From Planctomycetaceae bacterium (GTDB taxonomy: Bacteria > Planctomycetota > Planctomycetia > Pirellulales > Pirellulaceae), in the NCBI GenBank assembly GCA_018658605.1, contig JABHUV010000227.1, positions 1 through 30,070 of the forward strand: a stretch of DNA of 30,070 nucleotides, written 5' to 3'. The notes under the pieces were generated by a model. The model saw only the letters and a program-made list of their open reading frames with translations, did no database searches and was not told where the DNA came from. This document shows, piece by piece, positions 8,485 through 16,558 of the stretch (within the stretch, counting starts at the first letter, position 1; every line of letters begins with the position of its first letter). The position numbers and the translations under genes are program-made.

Positions 8485-10167
8485 ATGCCCATGCGCGATG
8501 TTTTACTTGTGTTTTTTTATCTACTCTCGACCTCACTGCCTGGCGCTGAAAAGCCGCTGTCCCCAAACTGTGACATCCTAATTCAAAATGGTCGTATTAT
8601 TGACGGTTCCGGCAATCCCTGGTTCCTATCCGACGTCGCAATCAAGAATGGTCGCATCACCGCAATTGGAAAAGGTTTACCTCATCTCGCTAAGCTGTCG
8701 GTAGACGCGAAAGGTTTAATCGTATCCCCTGGTTTTATTGATATACATTCGCACTCTGATACCAACATCCTCAAAGATGGTCTAGCTCAAAGTAAAATCC
8801 GACAGGGCGTCACGACCGAAATACTTGGGGAAGGGGGCTCCGCAGCGCCGTCTACGGGCGCTCGCACTCCACGCAGCATAAATATTGATGGAAAGATCCA
8901 CCACTGGAGCTCGTTCACGGAATATTTCGACCTAATCGACAAACAGACAATTTCCGTCAACATTGCAAGTTATGTGGGTCTTAGTACTGTTTGGGAATGC
9001 ATTATGGGCAATTCCTTTGCACGACCTAGCGAATCGCAATTCAGCAAAATGGAACAACTTATCATAACGGCGATGCAACACGGCGCATTGGGCCTTTCGT
9101 CCCAAGTAATGATGCCGCCCGGATCTCTCGCCACGACGGATGACTTGGTTCGACTGGCTACCGTAGTGGCCCCCTACGGCGGAATCTATTCAACGCATAT
9201 ACGAAACGAGGGACTGGGAGTGTTCACCTCGGTTAAAGAAGCGATAGCCGTCGGAGAACGCGCACGGGTCCCCGTCGATATCATCCATATCAAGATCGCA
9301 GACGAATCGAATTGGGGCAGGATGAATGAAGTAGTTCAGTTAATTGAGGACGCCCGCCTCAGGGGAGTTGACGTACAGGCGAACGTCTACCCCTACACAC
9401 GGGGCAATAATAACTTAATCAGTATCATACCGCCGTGGGCGCACGAAGGAGGGACTAAACGCTTACTTGAACGACTCGAAACCCCTGCGGATCGAAAACG
9501 GATACATCACGACATCATTAATGGTGTTAACGATTGGTACAACCATTATACGGCAGTGGGCGGTGACTGGAGTCGTATGTTAATTAGTGGTAACCACCAA
9601 TTCCGAGGTCTGACAATGGACCGCGTGTTTATGCTCCGAGGAGATCCTAAAGACAAAGTTGATGACCTACTTTCCATACTTCAGGAAAATGGAGGTGGGA
9701 TTTCCACCGTATTTGCCCACCATACGGAGAAAGATATGAACTACGTTCTTCAGAAACCATGGTGCAGCATTGGTTCAGACGGCTCCGCCTACGCAATCGA
9801 AGGTCCGCTGCGAGTAGGGAATCCTCACCCTAGGAACTTTGGTACGTTTCCACGCGTTCTGGGAAAATATGTTCGGCAACAAAAACTTCTTTCACTTGAG
9901 GATGCTATACGAAAGATGACGTCGCTTAATGCAAACAAGGTTGGTTTACTTGATCGAGGGTTGATTAAAATAGGTTTTGCCGCGGATCTCGCAATCTTTA
10001 ATGCGGAGACGGTTATCGATCAGTCAACCTACACGGCGCCTTTCGCTTATCCTTCGGGCATACGCTACGTAATTGTAAACGGACAACTTACCATAAAGAA
10101 TGGTGAGCACACGGGCGTCCGCGCTGGCAGATCGTTGCGAAAACTTGTGCCATCAATATCTCGCTAA
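8485..10167 (+). CDS. Exported N-acyl-D-amino-acid deacylase (D-aminoacylase family amidohydrolase)
   Basis: 560 residues, signal peptide at the N-terminus (V-L-L-V-F-F-Y-L-L-S-T-S-L-P-G-A). The amidohydrolase layout is clear: a small beta-sandwich start (D-I-L-I-Q-N-G-R-I-I-D-G-S-G), the metal motif D-I-H-S-H-S-D with His88 and His90, then T-E-I-L-G-E-G-G-S, S-T-H-I-R-N-E-G, D-I-I-H-I-K-I, I-G-S-D-G-S-A, and the C-terminal F-A-A-D-L-A-I-F-N. These match D-aminoacylases, which hydrolyse N-acyl-D-amino acids to free D-amino acid and carboxylate. Where the characterised enzyme has a metal-bridging Cys in G-N-C-G, this protein has G-E-G-G, as in a subgroup of the family, so exact substrate is uncertain. 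GGA at five-base spacing supports the start at 8485 over the ATG at 8491. It is convergent with gamma-glutamyltransferase, 25 bases apart. Confidence 0.9.
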   Translation: MPMRDVLLVFFYLLSTSLPGAEKPLSPNCDILIQNGRIIDGSGNPWFLSDVAIKNGRITAIGKGLPHLAKLSVDAKGLIVSPGFIDIHSHSDTNILKDGLAQSKIRQGVTTEILGEGGSAAPSTGARTPRSINIDGKIHHWSSFTEYFDLIDKQTISVNIASYVGLSTVWECIMGNSFARPSESQFSKMEQLIITAMQHGALGLSSQVMMPPGSLATTDDLVRLATVVAPYGGIYSTHIRNEGLGVFTSVKEAIAVGERARVPVDIIHIKIADESNWGRMNEVVQLIEDARLRGVDVQANVYPYTRGNNNLISIIPPWAHEGGTKRLLERLETPADRKRIHHDIINGVNDWYNHYTAVGGDWSRMLISGNHQFRGLTMDRVFMLRGDPKDKVDDLLSILQENGGGISTVFAHHTEKDMNYVLQKPWCSIGSDGSAYAIEGPLRVGNPHPRNFGTFPRVLGKYVRQQKLLSLEDAIRKMTSLNANKVGLLDRGLIKIGFAADLAIFNAETVIDQSTYTAPFAYPSGIRYVIVNGQLTIKNGEHTGVRAGRSLRKLVPSISR

Positions 10168-10192
10168 ACCTCACCCCGACAGCAGGCAGAGT

Positions 10193-11911
10193 TCATCGAT
10201 CAACCTGTACTGGCGGGCCCGCCGCTTTGCCCGGCACACGGGGATCGTGGACTCCCGTTAATAAACCCGTTGTCGGATCGCGATAGATCATTTGCGTCGT
10301 ACCTGTGGAACCGCCAATGACAACAGGATGTCCCATATTTCGAAGTGATTCGGCAACGGCTCCATCGGTCCCCGCTTCCAAATATAGCTTGTCTGGCGAC
10401 CACTGATGGTGAAACCGCTTCATCGCAATTGCTTCACCGGGGCTCATGTCTAAATCCAAGACACGAATTGCACCCAACAACGCATTGGTAATGATTCGTG
10501 GGCCACCGGCGGCGCCGATCGTCATAACAGGAACACCCTCTTGCAGGATAATAGTTGGACTCATACTCGATAACGGCCGTTTGAACGCTACCACTTCGTT
10601 AGCCTCGGAGCCGAGCAAGCCGAATGCATTTGCAACGCCCGGCGCAATCGAAAAGTCGTCCATCTCGTTGTTTAAAATGACGCCTGTACCCGGAACAATG
10701 ACTTTCGAACCAAATGATGTATTAACTGTTGCGGTGATCGCTACCCAATAACCTTCCGCATCTACCGCTGTGATGTGAGTTGTGTGTCGGTCGAATATTT
10801 TTGTATCAGCTAGGGGTGGCGTCCCGTGTGACAAGACCGTCTTAGCTGCTCGCAAATCAATTTCCGTGCTCAAGCTCCTTGCATAAACCTTGGACACCAA
10901 ACCAAGTGGGACTTTAGCGTGTGCCGGATCTCCTAACCAATAAGCCCGATCGGCAAACGCTAGTTTCATGGATTCCGTGACCACGTGCTTAAAAATTATT
11001 GGGCTTTGAGTATATATGGCCTCAAGGTCATAGTTTTCCAAAATATTCAACATCTGCGCAACGTGCACGCCACCAGAACTCGGCGGCGGAAATCCAACGA
11101 GGGTATAGTCACGATATGTCGAAGTAACGGGGGTCCGCGAGACGGCTCGGTATCGACGAAAATCACGCATATTCAGAATCCCTCCGTTTTGTTCCATCCA
11201 CTGGCTGATCAACATAGCGGTCGGTCCGCGGTAAAAATACTTCGCACCTAACGTCTGAATTCCTTTGAGAGTTTTCGATAAATCGGCCTGAACGAATTTC
11301 GTTCCTGCCTGCCGTGGTTCGCCGGAGCTATCAAATAGAACGTTATGCGAACCTGGAAACTGTGCCAACGCAGTACGCTTAGAACGGATTCTCTCAGCGT
11401 ATTTTTCAGGTATCGTGAACCCGTTGGCCGCATAGTGAATCGCATCGCCGAGTAAGTCTTTCCAAGCCTTGCGCCCCGCGACCCGCCATGCCATTTCATA
11501 AGCCGCAACCGCGCCCGGTACCCCCGAGGCAAGCGGCCCAGTTTCAGATGCGCCGGGGATTGCCTTACCATCCTTTAGGAACATATCAGGGGTCGCTGCA
11601 CCAGGTGCAGCCTCGCGCCCGTCAATGGCAAACAACCTACCATCCGGCGTGCGAATCAGGATGAAACAGCCTCCGCCAATTCCTGAGTTGTACCCGTCGA
11701 CTACCGCCAGCGTATAGGCGGCGGTGATAGCAGCATCAACTGCATTTCCACCGTCCTGCAGGACACGCACCGCGGCGTCAGTAGCCTCAGGACGCACTGT
11801 CGCAACCATTGCTAAATGACTCGTAGAAACGTTTGGTTGACTAAACAAACTGGGAGTTAGGGCGATACATGTTACAAACATGACCACCATTGCGCAATTA
11901 ATCTTATTCAT
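10193..11911 (-). CDS. ggt: Gamma-glutamyltransferase (glutathione hydrolase)
   Basis: 572 residues with a signal peptide (A-M-V-V-M-F-V-T-C-I-A-L). This is an N-terminal nucleophile hydrolase made as one precursor and self-cleaved into two subunits. The cleavage site and nucleophile are Thr377, the first Thr of H-T-T-H-I-T-A-V-D, followed by N-T-S-F-G-S and L-N-N-E-M-D-D-F-S. The large subunit has G-G-N-A-V-D-A-A-I, G-I-G-G-G-C-F and D-G-R-E-A-A-P; the small one S-S-M-S-P-T-I-I and G-A-A-G-G-P-R-I. All family hallmarks are present and the length is normal. It transfers or hydrolyses the gamma-glutamyl group of glutathione and related peptides in the periplasm. An ATG two codons earlier (11917) overlaps the GGGGAA ribosome binding site, so 11911 is preferred. 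Confidence 0.95.
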   Translation of the reverse strand: MNKINCAMVVMFVTCIALTPSLFSQPNVSTSHLAMVATVRPEATDAAVRVLQDGGNAVDAAITAAYTLAVVDGYNSGIGGGCFILIRTPDGRLFAIDGREAAPGAATPDMFLKDGKAIPGASETGPLASGVPGAVAAYEMAWRVAGRKAWKDLLGDAIHYAANGFTIPEKYAERIRSKRTALAQFPGSHNVLFDSSGEPRQAGTKFVQADLSKTLKGIQTLGAKYFYRGPTAMLISQWMEQNGGILNMRDFRRYRAVSRTPVTSTYRDYTLVGFPPPSSGGVHVAQMLNILENYDLEAIYTQSPIIFKHVVTESMKLAFADRAYWLGDPAHAKVPLGLVSKVYARSLSTEIDLRAAKTVLSHGTPPLADTKIFDRHTTHITAVDAEGYWVAITATVNTSFGSKVIVPGTGVILNNEMDDFSIAPGVANAFGLLGSEANEVVAFKRPLSSMSPTIILQEGVPVMTIGAAGGPRIITNALLGAIRVLDLDMSPGEAIAMKRFHHQWSPDKLYLEAGTDGAVAESLRNMGHPVVIGGSTGTTQMIYRDPTTGLLTGVHDPRVPGKAAGPPVQVDR

Positions 11912-12271
11912 CTGCATTTCCCCAAATACCCGACGATAAATTATTATTGAAACCTACACTAAAGTATCTCTACATATCACCCCACCAAGGGCTACCGGAT
12001 TGACTTTATAGTATTCATTGTTTGAAACGAATCACCCCCTATTTTCGGGTAAACTAAACGCAACCCGTATAAATTCCTTATAAATCGCCAACTATTTTTT
12101 AACTTCAATTGCTAATACGTAGCCAAAACATGCGCGATACTGCGTAGTTTACGTAGTATCTACCGATAAATGACCGCCAATGCAAAAGGCATATTCTCAA
12201 CTTAACCGAAAGCACTCGCCGATAGTCCTAGCAACAAAAGGCATAACTGATTTTTCACGGAGAATTTTATC
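11912..12271. other. Intergenic region upstream of the small membrane protein
   Basis: About 360 AT-rich bases between two divergent genes with no open frame that looks coding. It holds a short inverted repeat CGGGT/ACCCG (12046-12050 and 12063-12067) followed at once by TATAAA (12068-12073) and a second TATAAA (12079-12084), which are possible -10 elements without good -35 partners. A stronger hairpin at 12136-12160 is listed separately. The downstream gene has GGAGAA seven bases before its ATG. Confidence 0.5.
12136..12160. repeat. Near-perfect 11-bp inverted repeat with a three-base loop
   Basis: The arms are GATACTGCGTA and TACGTAGTATC around GTT; ten base pairs are Watson-Crick and one is G-T. 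It lies 111 bases before the small membrane protein gene. It has no T-tract, so it is not a terminator; it could be a protein-binding palindrome or a leader-RNA hairpin. Confidence 0.6.
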
Positions 12272-12526
12272 ATGGACGGTAAATCATTGATTAGAAGTGT
12301 TAAGGGTTGGGTCAAAGAGCTGACAGAAATAGGAGTTCTGCTTATAGCTTTGAGCGTCGTATTAGCATTGCTACTGGGCGATAACGTTCCCTTCCTTAGC
12401 GGAGCCGGTGATGTTGTAAACAATATCACCGCGATGATCGGCAGCCTTGGGGAACAAGGAATAGTCGGACTGATTGCGTTGGGCGTGGTTCTTTACATCT
12501 TTAATCGTAAAGAAAGAACTGCGTAA
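12272..12526 (+). CDS. Small two-helix membrane protein, unknown function
   Basis: 84 residues. A short basic, amphipathic start (K-S-L-I-R-S-V-K-G-W-V-K) leads to a hydrophobic segment at residues about 19-37 (I-G-V-L-L-I-A-L-S-V-V-L-A-L-L-L), a polar Gly/Asn-rich loop (G-D-N-V-P-F-L-S-G-A-G-D-V-V-N-N), and a second segment at about 60-77 (G-I-V-G-L-I-A-L-G-V-V-L-Y-I-F), ending in basic N-R-K-E-R-T-A. The gene is monocistronic, has the strong ribosome binding site GGAGAA at seven-base spacing, and ends in a clear intrinsic terminator, which suggests high expression. I do not recognise a named family; a pilin-like, holin-like or stress-membrane role are all guesses. The coding call itself is well supported. 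Confidence 0.8.
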   Translation: MDGKSLIRSVKGWVKELTEIGVLLIALSVVLALLLGDNVPFLSGAGDVVNNITAMIGSLGEQGIVGLIALGVVLYIFNRKERTA

Positions 12527-12544
12527 GGCTTCAAAGAGCTTATC

Positions 12545-12589
12545 AAAAACGGCCAGCCCACGAACACGTTCGGGACTGGTCGTTTTTTT
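12545..12589 (+). terminator. Intrinsic terminator of the small membrane protein gene
   Basis: ACGGCCAG-CCC (12549-12559) pairs with GGG-A-CTGGTCGT (12572-12583), with one G-T pair and one bulged base. A further CGAA/TTCG pairing can form inside the loop. Seven T residues follow directly (12583-12589). It ends 63 bases after the stop codon. Confidence 0.85.
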
Positions 12590-12748
12590 ATTGGTTTCTG
12601 CCAATTCACCAGTCGTTTATTACATTCACCGACGCCCATATGCCTTTGTCGTTATCATAATTCAACACTTTCCGTCTGCTTGTAAACCCATTGTAAAATA
12701 TGCAATAATACCGTTTCACCATATATCACTCATAACAGGTTGGAACAA

Positions 12749-13750
12749 ATGCAGATCTCCATAAAAACAACAACATTGATTTTAACATTTATTCTTTCTT
12801 TGACGTTGTCAGTCCAGGCCGTCGATCCGGTGCGGATGGGTTCTGGCTACATGACCTTTGACACGGTTCCTGGTTGGGGATTACGCCCAGATGGATCCTC
12901 CGCTTTGGGCGCCACGCATGGGGGAGTCGTCGTTGACAAATCGGGTAATGTCTATACTAGCGCCAATAAGGGCGTCGTCGTTTTCTCAGCGGACGGAAAA
13001 GTGATAATGGAATATTTGGGGGACAAATACTCCAATATTCATGACATGGAAATTCGAACCGAAGGTGATCACGAGTTCATTTATGGTGCCCGCAACGCTA
13101 ATGCCGAAGGAATCAAGTTTAACGCTCACAGTGGCGAAATCGTGTTGAATCTCCCCTTCCCAAAAGAATCCGGTCTGGACCTCAAAAGGTTCAGTCCCAC
13201 AGCAATCACAGTAACTGACAATGGTGACATTTTCTTGTCAGATGGATATGCAAGTAACCATATCTTTAAGTTTGACCAAACCGGTAAGTACCTGATGCAC
13301 TTCGGTCAAAAAGGTAATGAACTCAAGCAATTTAATACCGCCCATGGGATGACACTCGATACTCGTTACGACCCACCACGACTATTGGTTTGCGATCGAA
13401 ATCATACACCTAAGGGGCGATTGGTACATTACAGCCTTGAAGGAGAATTCATTTCCGTCGTCATTACGGGCCTAGGGATGCCGACGTCAGCGTCAGTCCA
13501 AGGCGAATTCGTATCTGTACCTGACTTACACGGACGTGTTGTTATATTGGATAAAAGCAATACTATCATCTCGGTTCTTGGTCATAACATTGACCGGGGA
13601 GCCGGTCGCAATTTCAACGTCCCCCAAGACAAGTGGGTTGAGGGCGTATTCAGTGGAACACATGGTTCCTATTGGGATGCTGACGGCAACTTGTATGTCC
13701 AGGACTGGAACGTTGCCGGTCGACTTATTAAACTCGTGCGTGTTAAATGA
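12749..13750 (+). CDS. Exported NHL-type beta-propeller protein
   Basis: 333 residues with a signal peptide (L-I-L-T-F-I-L-S-L-T-L-S-V-Q-A). The mature part has propeller-blade motifs: G-V-V-V-D-K-S-G-N-V-Y-T, F-S-A-D-G-K-V-I, I-T-V-T-D-N-G-D-I-F-L-S-D-G, F-D-Q-T-G-K-Y-L, G-M-T-L-D and W-D-A-D-G-N-L-Y-V-Q-D-W-N. This is the NHL/six-bladed propeller pattern also used by peptidylglycine alpha-amidating lyase-like proteins; catalytic metal ligands cannot be assigned by eye, so it may be enzyme or binding protein. The ATG at 12749 is preferred over an in-frame TTG at 12740. Its stop overlaps the start of the next gene in ATGA, so the two proteins are probably made together. Confidence 0.85.
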   Translation: MQISIKTTTLILTFILSLTLSVQAVDPVRMGSGYMTFDTVPGWGLRPDGSSALGATHGGVVVDKSGNVYTSANKGVVVFSADGKVIMEYLGDKYSNIHDMEIRTEGDHEFIYGARNANAEGIKFNAHSGEIVLNLPFPKESGLDLKRFSPTAITVTDNGDIFLSDGYASNHIFKFDQTGKYLMHFGQKGNELKQFNTAHGMTLDTRYDPPRLLVCDRNHTPKGRLVHYSLEGEFISVVITGLGMPTSASVQGEFVSVPDLHGRVVILDKSNTIISVLGHNIDRGAGRNFNVPQDKWVEGVFSGTHGSYWDADGNLYVQDWNVAGRLIKLVRVK

Positions 13751-14595
13751 TACGGTCTTTTTTGATTTTGCAAATTGTTCTGCTCGCATCCCTTGGCTTA
13801 GCAACGGGCGCGTTGACAGCGAAACAACTTGAATACAAGTCGCTAAAAAACATTGCCTACCGGGATAAAGTTCGCGCGTCCTCTTATGCCTCCGAACGGT
13901 GTCGATTAGATGTCTATTATCCGGCCAACACAAATCACTACGCTACCGTTGTTTGGTTCCACGGTGGTGGTCTCAAGAATGGAAACCGTTCTATACCCGA
14001 CGGCTTAATGAATAACGGACTGGGCATCGTCGCAGTCGGTTATCGCTTAAGTCCGAAGGTTAAAGTCGCGACTATACTCGACGATGCGGCAGCCGCCGTC
14101 GCGTGGACTTTCAATAATATCAGGAAATTTGGTGGTGCGAAATCATTGATTTTTATCAGTGGCCACTCTGCCGGAGGGTACATAACCAGCATGCTGGGTC
14201 TGGATACAAATTTATTGAAGGCCCACAATATCGATTCAAATTCTATAGCTGGCCTCATCCCTTATAGCGGCCATGCAATTACCCATTTTACGGCCCGCGC
14301 CGAACAAGGAATTGGAGATAAACAACCTATTATTGACAAATGGGCTCCATTGTTTCACGTAAAAAAACATTGCCCCCCGATGTTGCTGATCACCGGAGAT
14401 CGCGACCTTGAACTTTTGGGGCGATACGAGGAGAACGCCTACCTCTGGCGCATGATGAAAGTAGCGGGTAACACCACCACCTATTTAAAAGAGATAAAAG
14501 GACGAAACCACGGTCAGATGGTAAAGCCAGCGCATCCTTATCTTGTTGAATTTATAGCGCGACGGGTAACTGAAATTCAGACTACCTCCCGATAG
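13747..14595 (+). CDS. Secreted alpha/beta hydrolase, carboxylesterase/kynurenine-formamidase-like
   Basis: 282 residues with a signal peptide (F-L-I-L-Q-I-V-L-L-A-S-L-G-L-A-T-G-A). The hallmarks of the hormone-sensitive-lipase-like esterases are in order: L-D-V-Y-Y-P, oxyanion motif H-G-G-G at 72-75, V-G-Y-R-L-S, nucleophile Ser141 in G-H-S-A-G-G, an acid at Asp218 or Asp220 (L-I-T-G-D-R-D-L-E) and His255 in G-R-N-H-G-Q-M. The triad is complete, so it should be active on short-chain esters or amides. The start overlaps the stop of the propeller gene by ATGA, pointing to translational coupling and perhaps a shared substrate. Confidence 0.9.
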   Translation: MIRSFLILQIVLLASLGLATGALTAKQLEYKSLKNIAYRDKVRASSYASERCRLDVYYPANTNHYATVVWFHGGGLKNGNRSIPDGLMNNGLGIVAVGYRLSPKVKVATILDDAAAAVAWTFNNIRKFGGAKSLIFISGHSAGGYITSMLGLDTNLLKAHNIDSNSIAGLIPYSGHAITHFTARAEQGIGDKQPIIDKWAPLFHVKKHCPPMLLITGDRDLELLGRYEENAYLWRMMKVAGNTTTYLKEIKGRNHGQMVKPAHPYLVEFIARRVTEIQTTSR

Positions 14596-14612
14596 CAGTA
14601 AAGTGATTACTG
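14596..14612 (+). repeat. Short inverted repeat just after the esterase stop codon
   Basis: CAGTAA and TTACTG flank a five-base loop and are followed by only three T residues. It could act as a weak terminator of the propeller-esterase pair, but the stem is short. Confidence 0.3.
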
Positions 14613-14741
14613 TTTCAATGCGCTTGAAGGATTCACTTGCGACCAACTACAATGAAATTTGTAACGGACACAAGCTGCGGCCTCAATGTCGCGAATGTGT
14701 AGGTTGAATCAATTCATATATTTTCCGGTGGGAGATTACAC

Positions 14742-16208
14742 ATGTTTCGATACAATTGGATATCACGAAAATGGGTATTGCTCGTCTTATCGCTGAGTAT
14801 CTGCGTAGGCCACGAGACTTTGAAATCTAGTGAAACAGCCAATAGGGTCAAACCACCTAACATCGTCCTGATTCTGGTAGATGATCTTGGTTGGATGGAC
14901 CTCTCATGTCAAGGCAGCGATTACTTCCGCACGCCAAATATTGATCGGCTTGCAACGCAAGGAATGCGGTTTACCGACGCCTATGCCGCTTGTGCCGTTT
15001 GCAGCCCTACACGAGCCGCTGTAATGACCGGACGCTGGCCTGGGCGAGTCGGCGTTACCGATTGGATACGAGCCAGATTCCAACGCGGAAATCAGCCAAC
15101 TCCGGACAAGACTAGAACGGAATACGTAGGTGGAAATAATCGAAAACTTCTCTGTCCGCCTAACCCATATTGGATGGAACACGAGGAAGTAACCATTGCG
15201 GAACTATTAAAGCCTAAAGGGTACGTATCTTGCCACATTGGTAAGTGGCACCTCGGGGATCCTGCATGGTATCCTCGACGTCAGGGATTCGATCTCAACA
15301 TTGCCGGGTGTGATATTGGACAGCCACCTTCTTATTTTGACCCATATATCCACCCCCGCTATAACTTTGATAAACAAATGATGTCGCGGAAGAACGGAGA
15401 GTTTTTGACCCATCGCGAAGGTCACGAAGCAAAACAATTTATCGAGCAAAATCGATCTAAACCCTTTTTTCTCTCCTACTGCCCGTATGCTGTACACACC
15501 CCAATTCAGGCAATTGAGGAAGTTGCTGCTAAGTATATTCGGCCTGACAAGAGTTCGAACAATGCCAAATACGCCGCCATGGTCGAGAGCGTAGATGATG
15601 CGGTTGGGATGATTATGGATACCCTCAAGGAGACCGAAGTTGCCGAAAACACTTTGGTTATCTTCACATCCGATAATGGAGGATTGAAAGGGCCGACGGA
15701 CAATAGTCCATTGAGATCGGGCAAGGGCTACGCTTACGAGGGCGGCATCCGCGTTCCTTTGATCGTTCGCTGGCCCGGAAAGATTACTCCGGGTAATATA
15801 AGTAATGAACCCGTAAGTAGCGTGGATTTTCTGCCGTCTATCAGCGAGGCTGCCGGTTGCAAAATTCCAGACAAACTGCAAATTGATGGAACGTCGTTAG
15901 TGAGCCTATGGAATTCTGATAGGAATCAGTCACTCAATCGCGATGCTCTTTACTGGCATTTTCCGCATTATCGCCATTCCCCCGGTCCCTATTCGATCAT
16001 TCGATCTGGCAATTGGAAACTAATTAAATGGTACGAAGGTGGTTTCGAACTCTACAATCTAAAATCCGATCTATCAGAAAAAAACGATCTAGCAGCAAGC
16101 ATGGCGTCTAAGGTAAAAGAACTTAACCGCCAGCTCACGTCAGAGCTCTCGCGAATTGGTGCGAAAATACCCAAACCAAATCCCAATTACGTCAGTAAAT
16201 CCAAATAG
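14742..16208 (+). CDS. Secreted sulfatase (Cys-type, arylsulfatase-like)
   Basis: 488 residues with a signal peptide (W-V-L-L-V-L-S-L-S-I-C-V-G). The sulfatase fold begins with P-N-I-V-L-I-L-V-D-D-L-G, whose Asp47-Asp48 bind calcium. The signature C-S-P-T-R has Cys87 as the residue converted to formylglycine. Further hallmarks are H-I-G-K-W-H-L-G, F-T-S-D-N-G-G, the C-terminal D-L-S-E-K-N-D-L-A, and the usual family length. It would remove sulfate esters from a polysaccharide or small molecule; subfamily cannot be named reliably by eye. GGGAG at eight-base spacing supports the start. Activity needs a formylglycine-generating enzyme, and the SUMF1-like domain elsewhere in this window is unlikely to supply it. 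Confidence 0.95.
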   Translation: MFRYNWISRKWVLLVLSLSICVGHETLKSSETANRVKPPNIVLILVDDLGWMDLSCQGSDYFRTPNIDRLATQGMRFTDAYAACAVCSPTRAAVMTGRWPGRVGVTDWIRARFQRGNQPTPDKTRTEYVGGNNRKLLCPPNPYWMEHEEVTIAELLKPKGYVSCHIGKWHLGDPAWYPRRQGFDLNIAGCDIGQPPSYFDPYIHPRYNFDKQMMSRKNGEFLTHREGHEAKQFIEQNRSKPFFLSYCPYAVHTPIQAIEEVAAKYIRPDKSSNNAKYAAMVESVDDAVGMIMDTLKETEVAENTLVIFTSDNGGLKGPTDNSPLRSGKGYAYEGGIRVPLIVRWPGKITPGNISNEPVSSVDFLPSISEAAGCKIPDKLQIDGTSLVSLWNSDRNQSLNRDALYWHFPHYRHSPGPYSIIRSGNWKLIKWYEGGFELYNLKSDLSEKNDLAASMASKVKELNRQLTSELSRIGAKIPKPNPNYVSKSK

Positions 16209-16239
16209 ATCGTTTTTCAGTATTTTTGGGTCTGTTGCT

Positions 16240-16557
16240 ATGAAACAATTAATCTGTCTTAACATATTAAGTTTCTGTTTGGCAATTTTGGCAGTTTCTG
16301 CAACCTTGCTCGGTGGGGTAGTATTGGCGTTTGACAAATCGTTGTGGCCTTTAGATGGACAGGTACTCTATATCGGCCAACTTGCTCATGTATTTGTGAT
16401 TCCCGCCAGCATGGTAACTTGCATCCAGGGATACAGGGCAAACCCTAGGCCGCACTTGGCATGGCTGATTTTACAGGGCATTATATTCGGTTTGGGTTTA
16501 AGTGCCTTAATCTGGGTGTATCCGGGAATGTTCAGTTACGGCTGGTGGCCCTCATGA
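16240..16557 (+). CDS. Small integral membrane protein, unknown function
   Basis: 105 residues with about three membrane-spanning segments (residues about 8-32, 45-63 and 74-97) and a Trp-rich end (F-S-Y-G-W-W-P-S). An in-frame start at 16156 exists, but it overlaps the sulfatase and adds a polar extension unlike the rest; the ATG at 16240 places the first helix right at the N-terminus. It lies 31 bases after the sulfatase stop, so it may be in the same transcript. No family recognised. Confidence 0.6.
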   Translation: MKQLICLNILSFCLAILAVSATLLGGVVLAFDKSLWPLDGQVLYIGQLAHVFVIPASMVTCIQGYRANPRPHLAWLILQGIIFGLGLSALIWVYPGMFSYGWWPS

Positions 16558-16558
16558 G

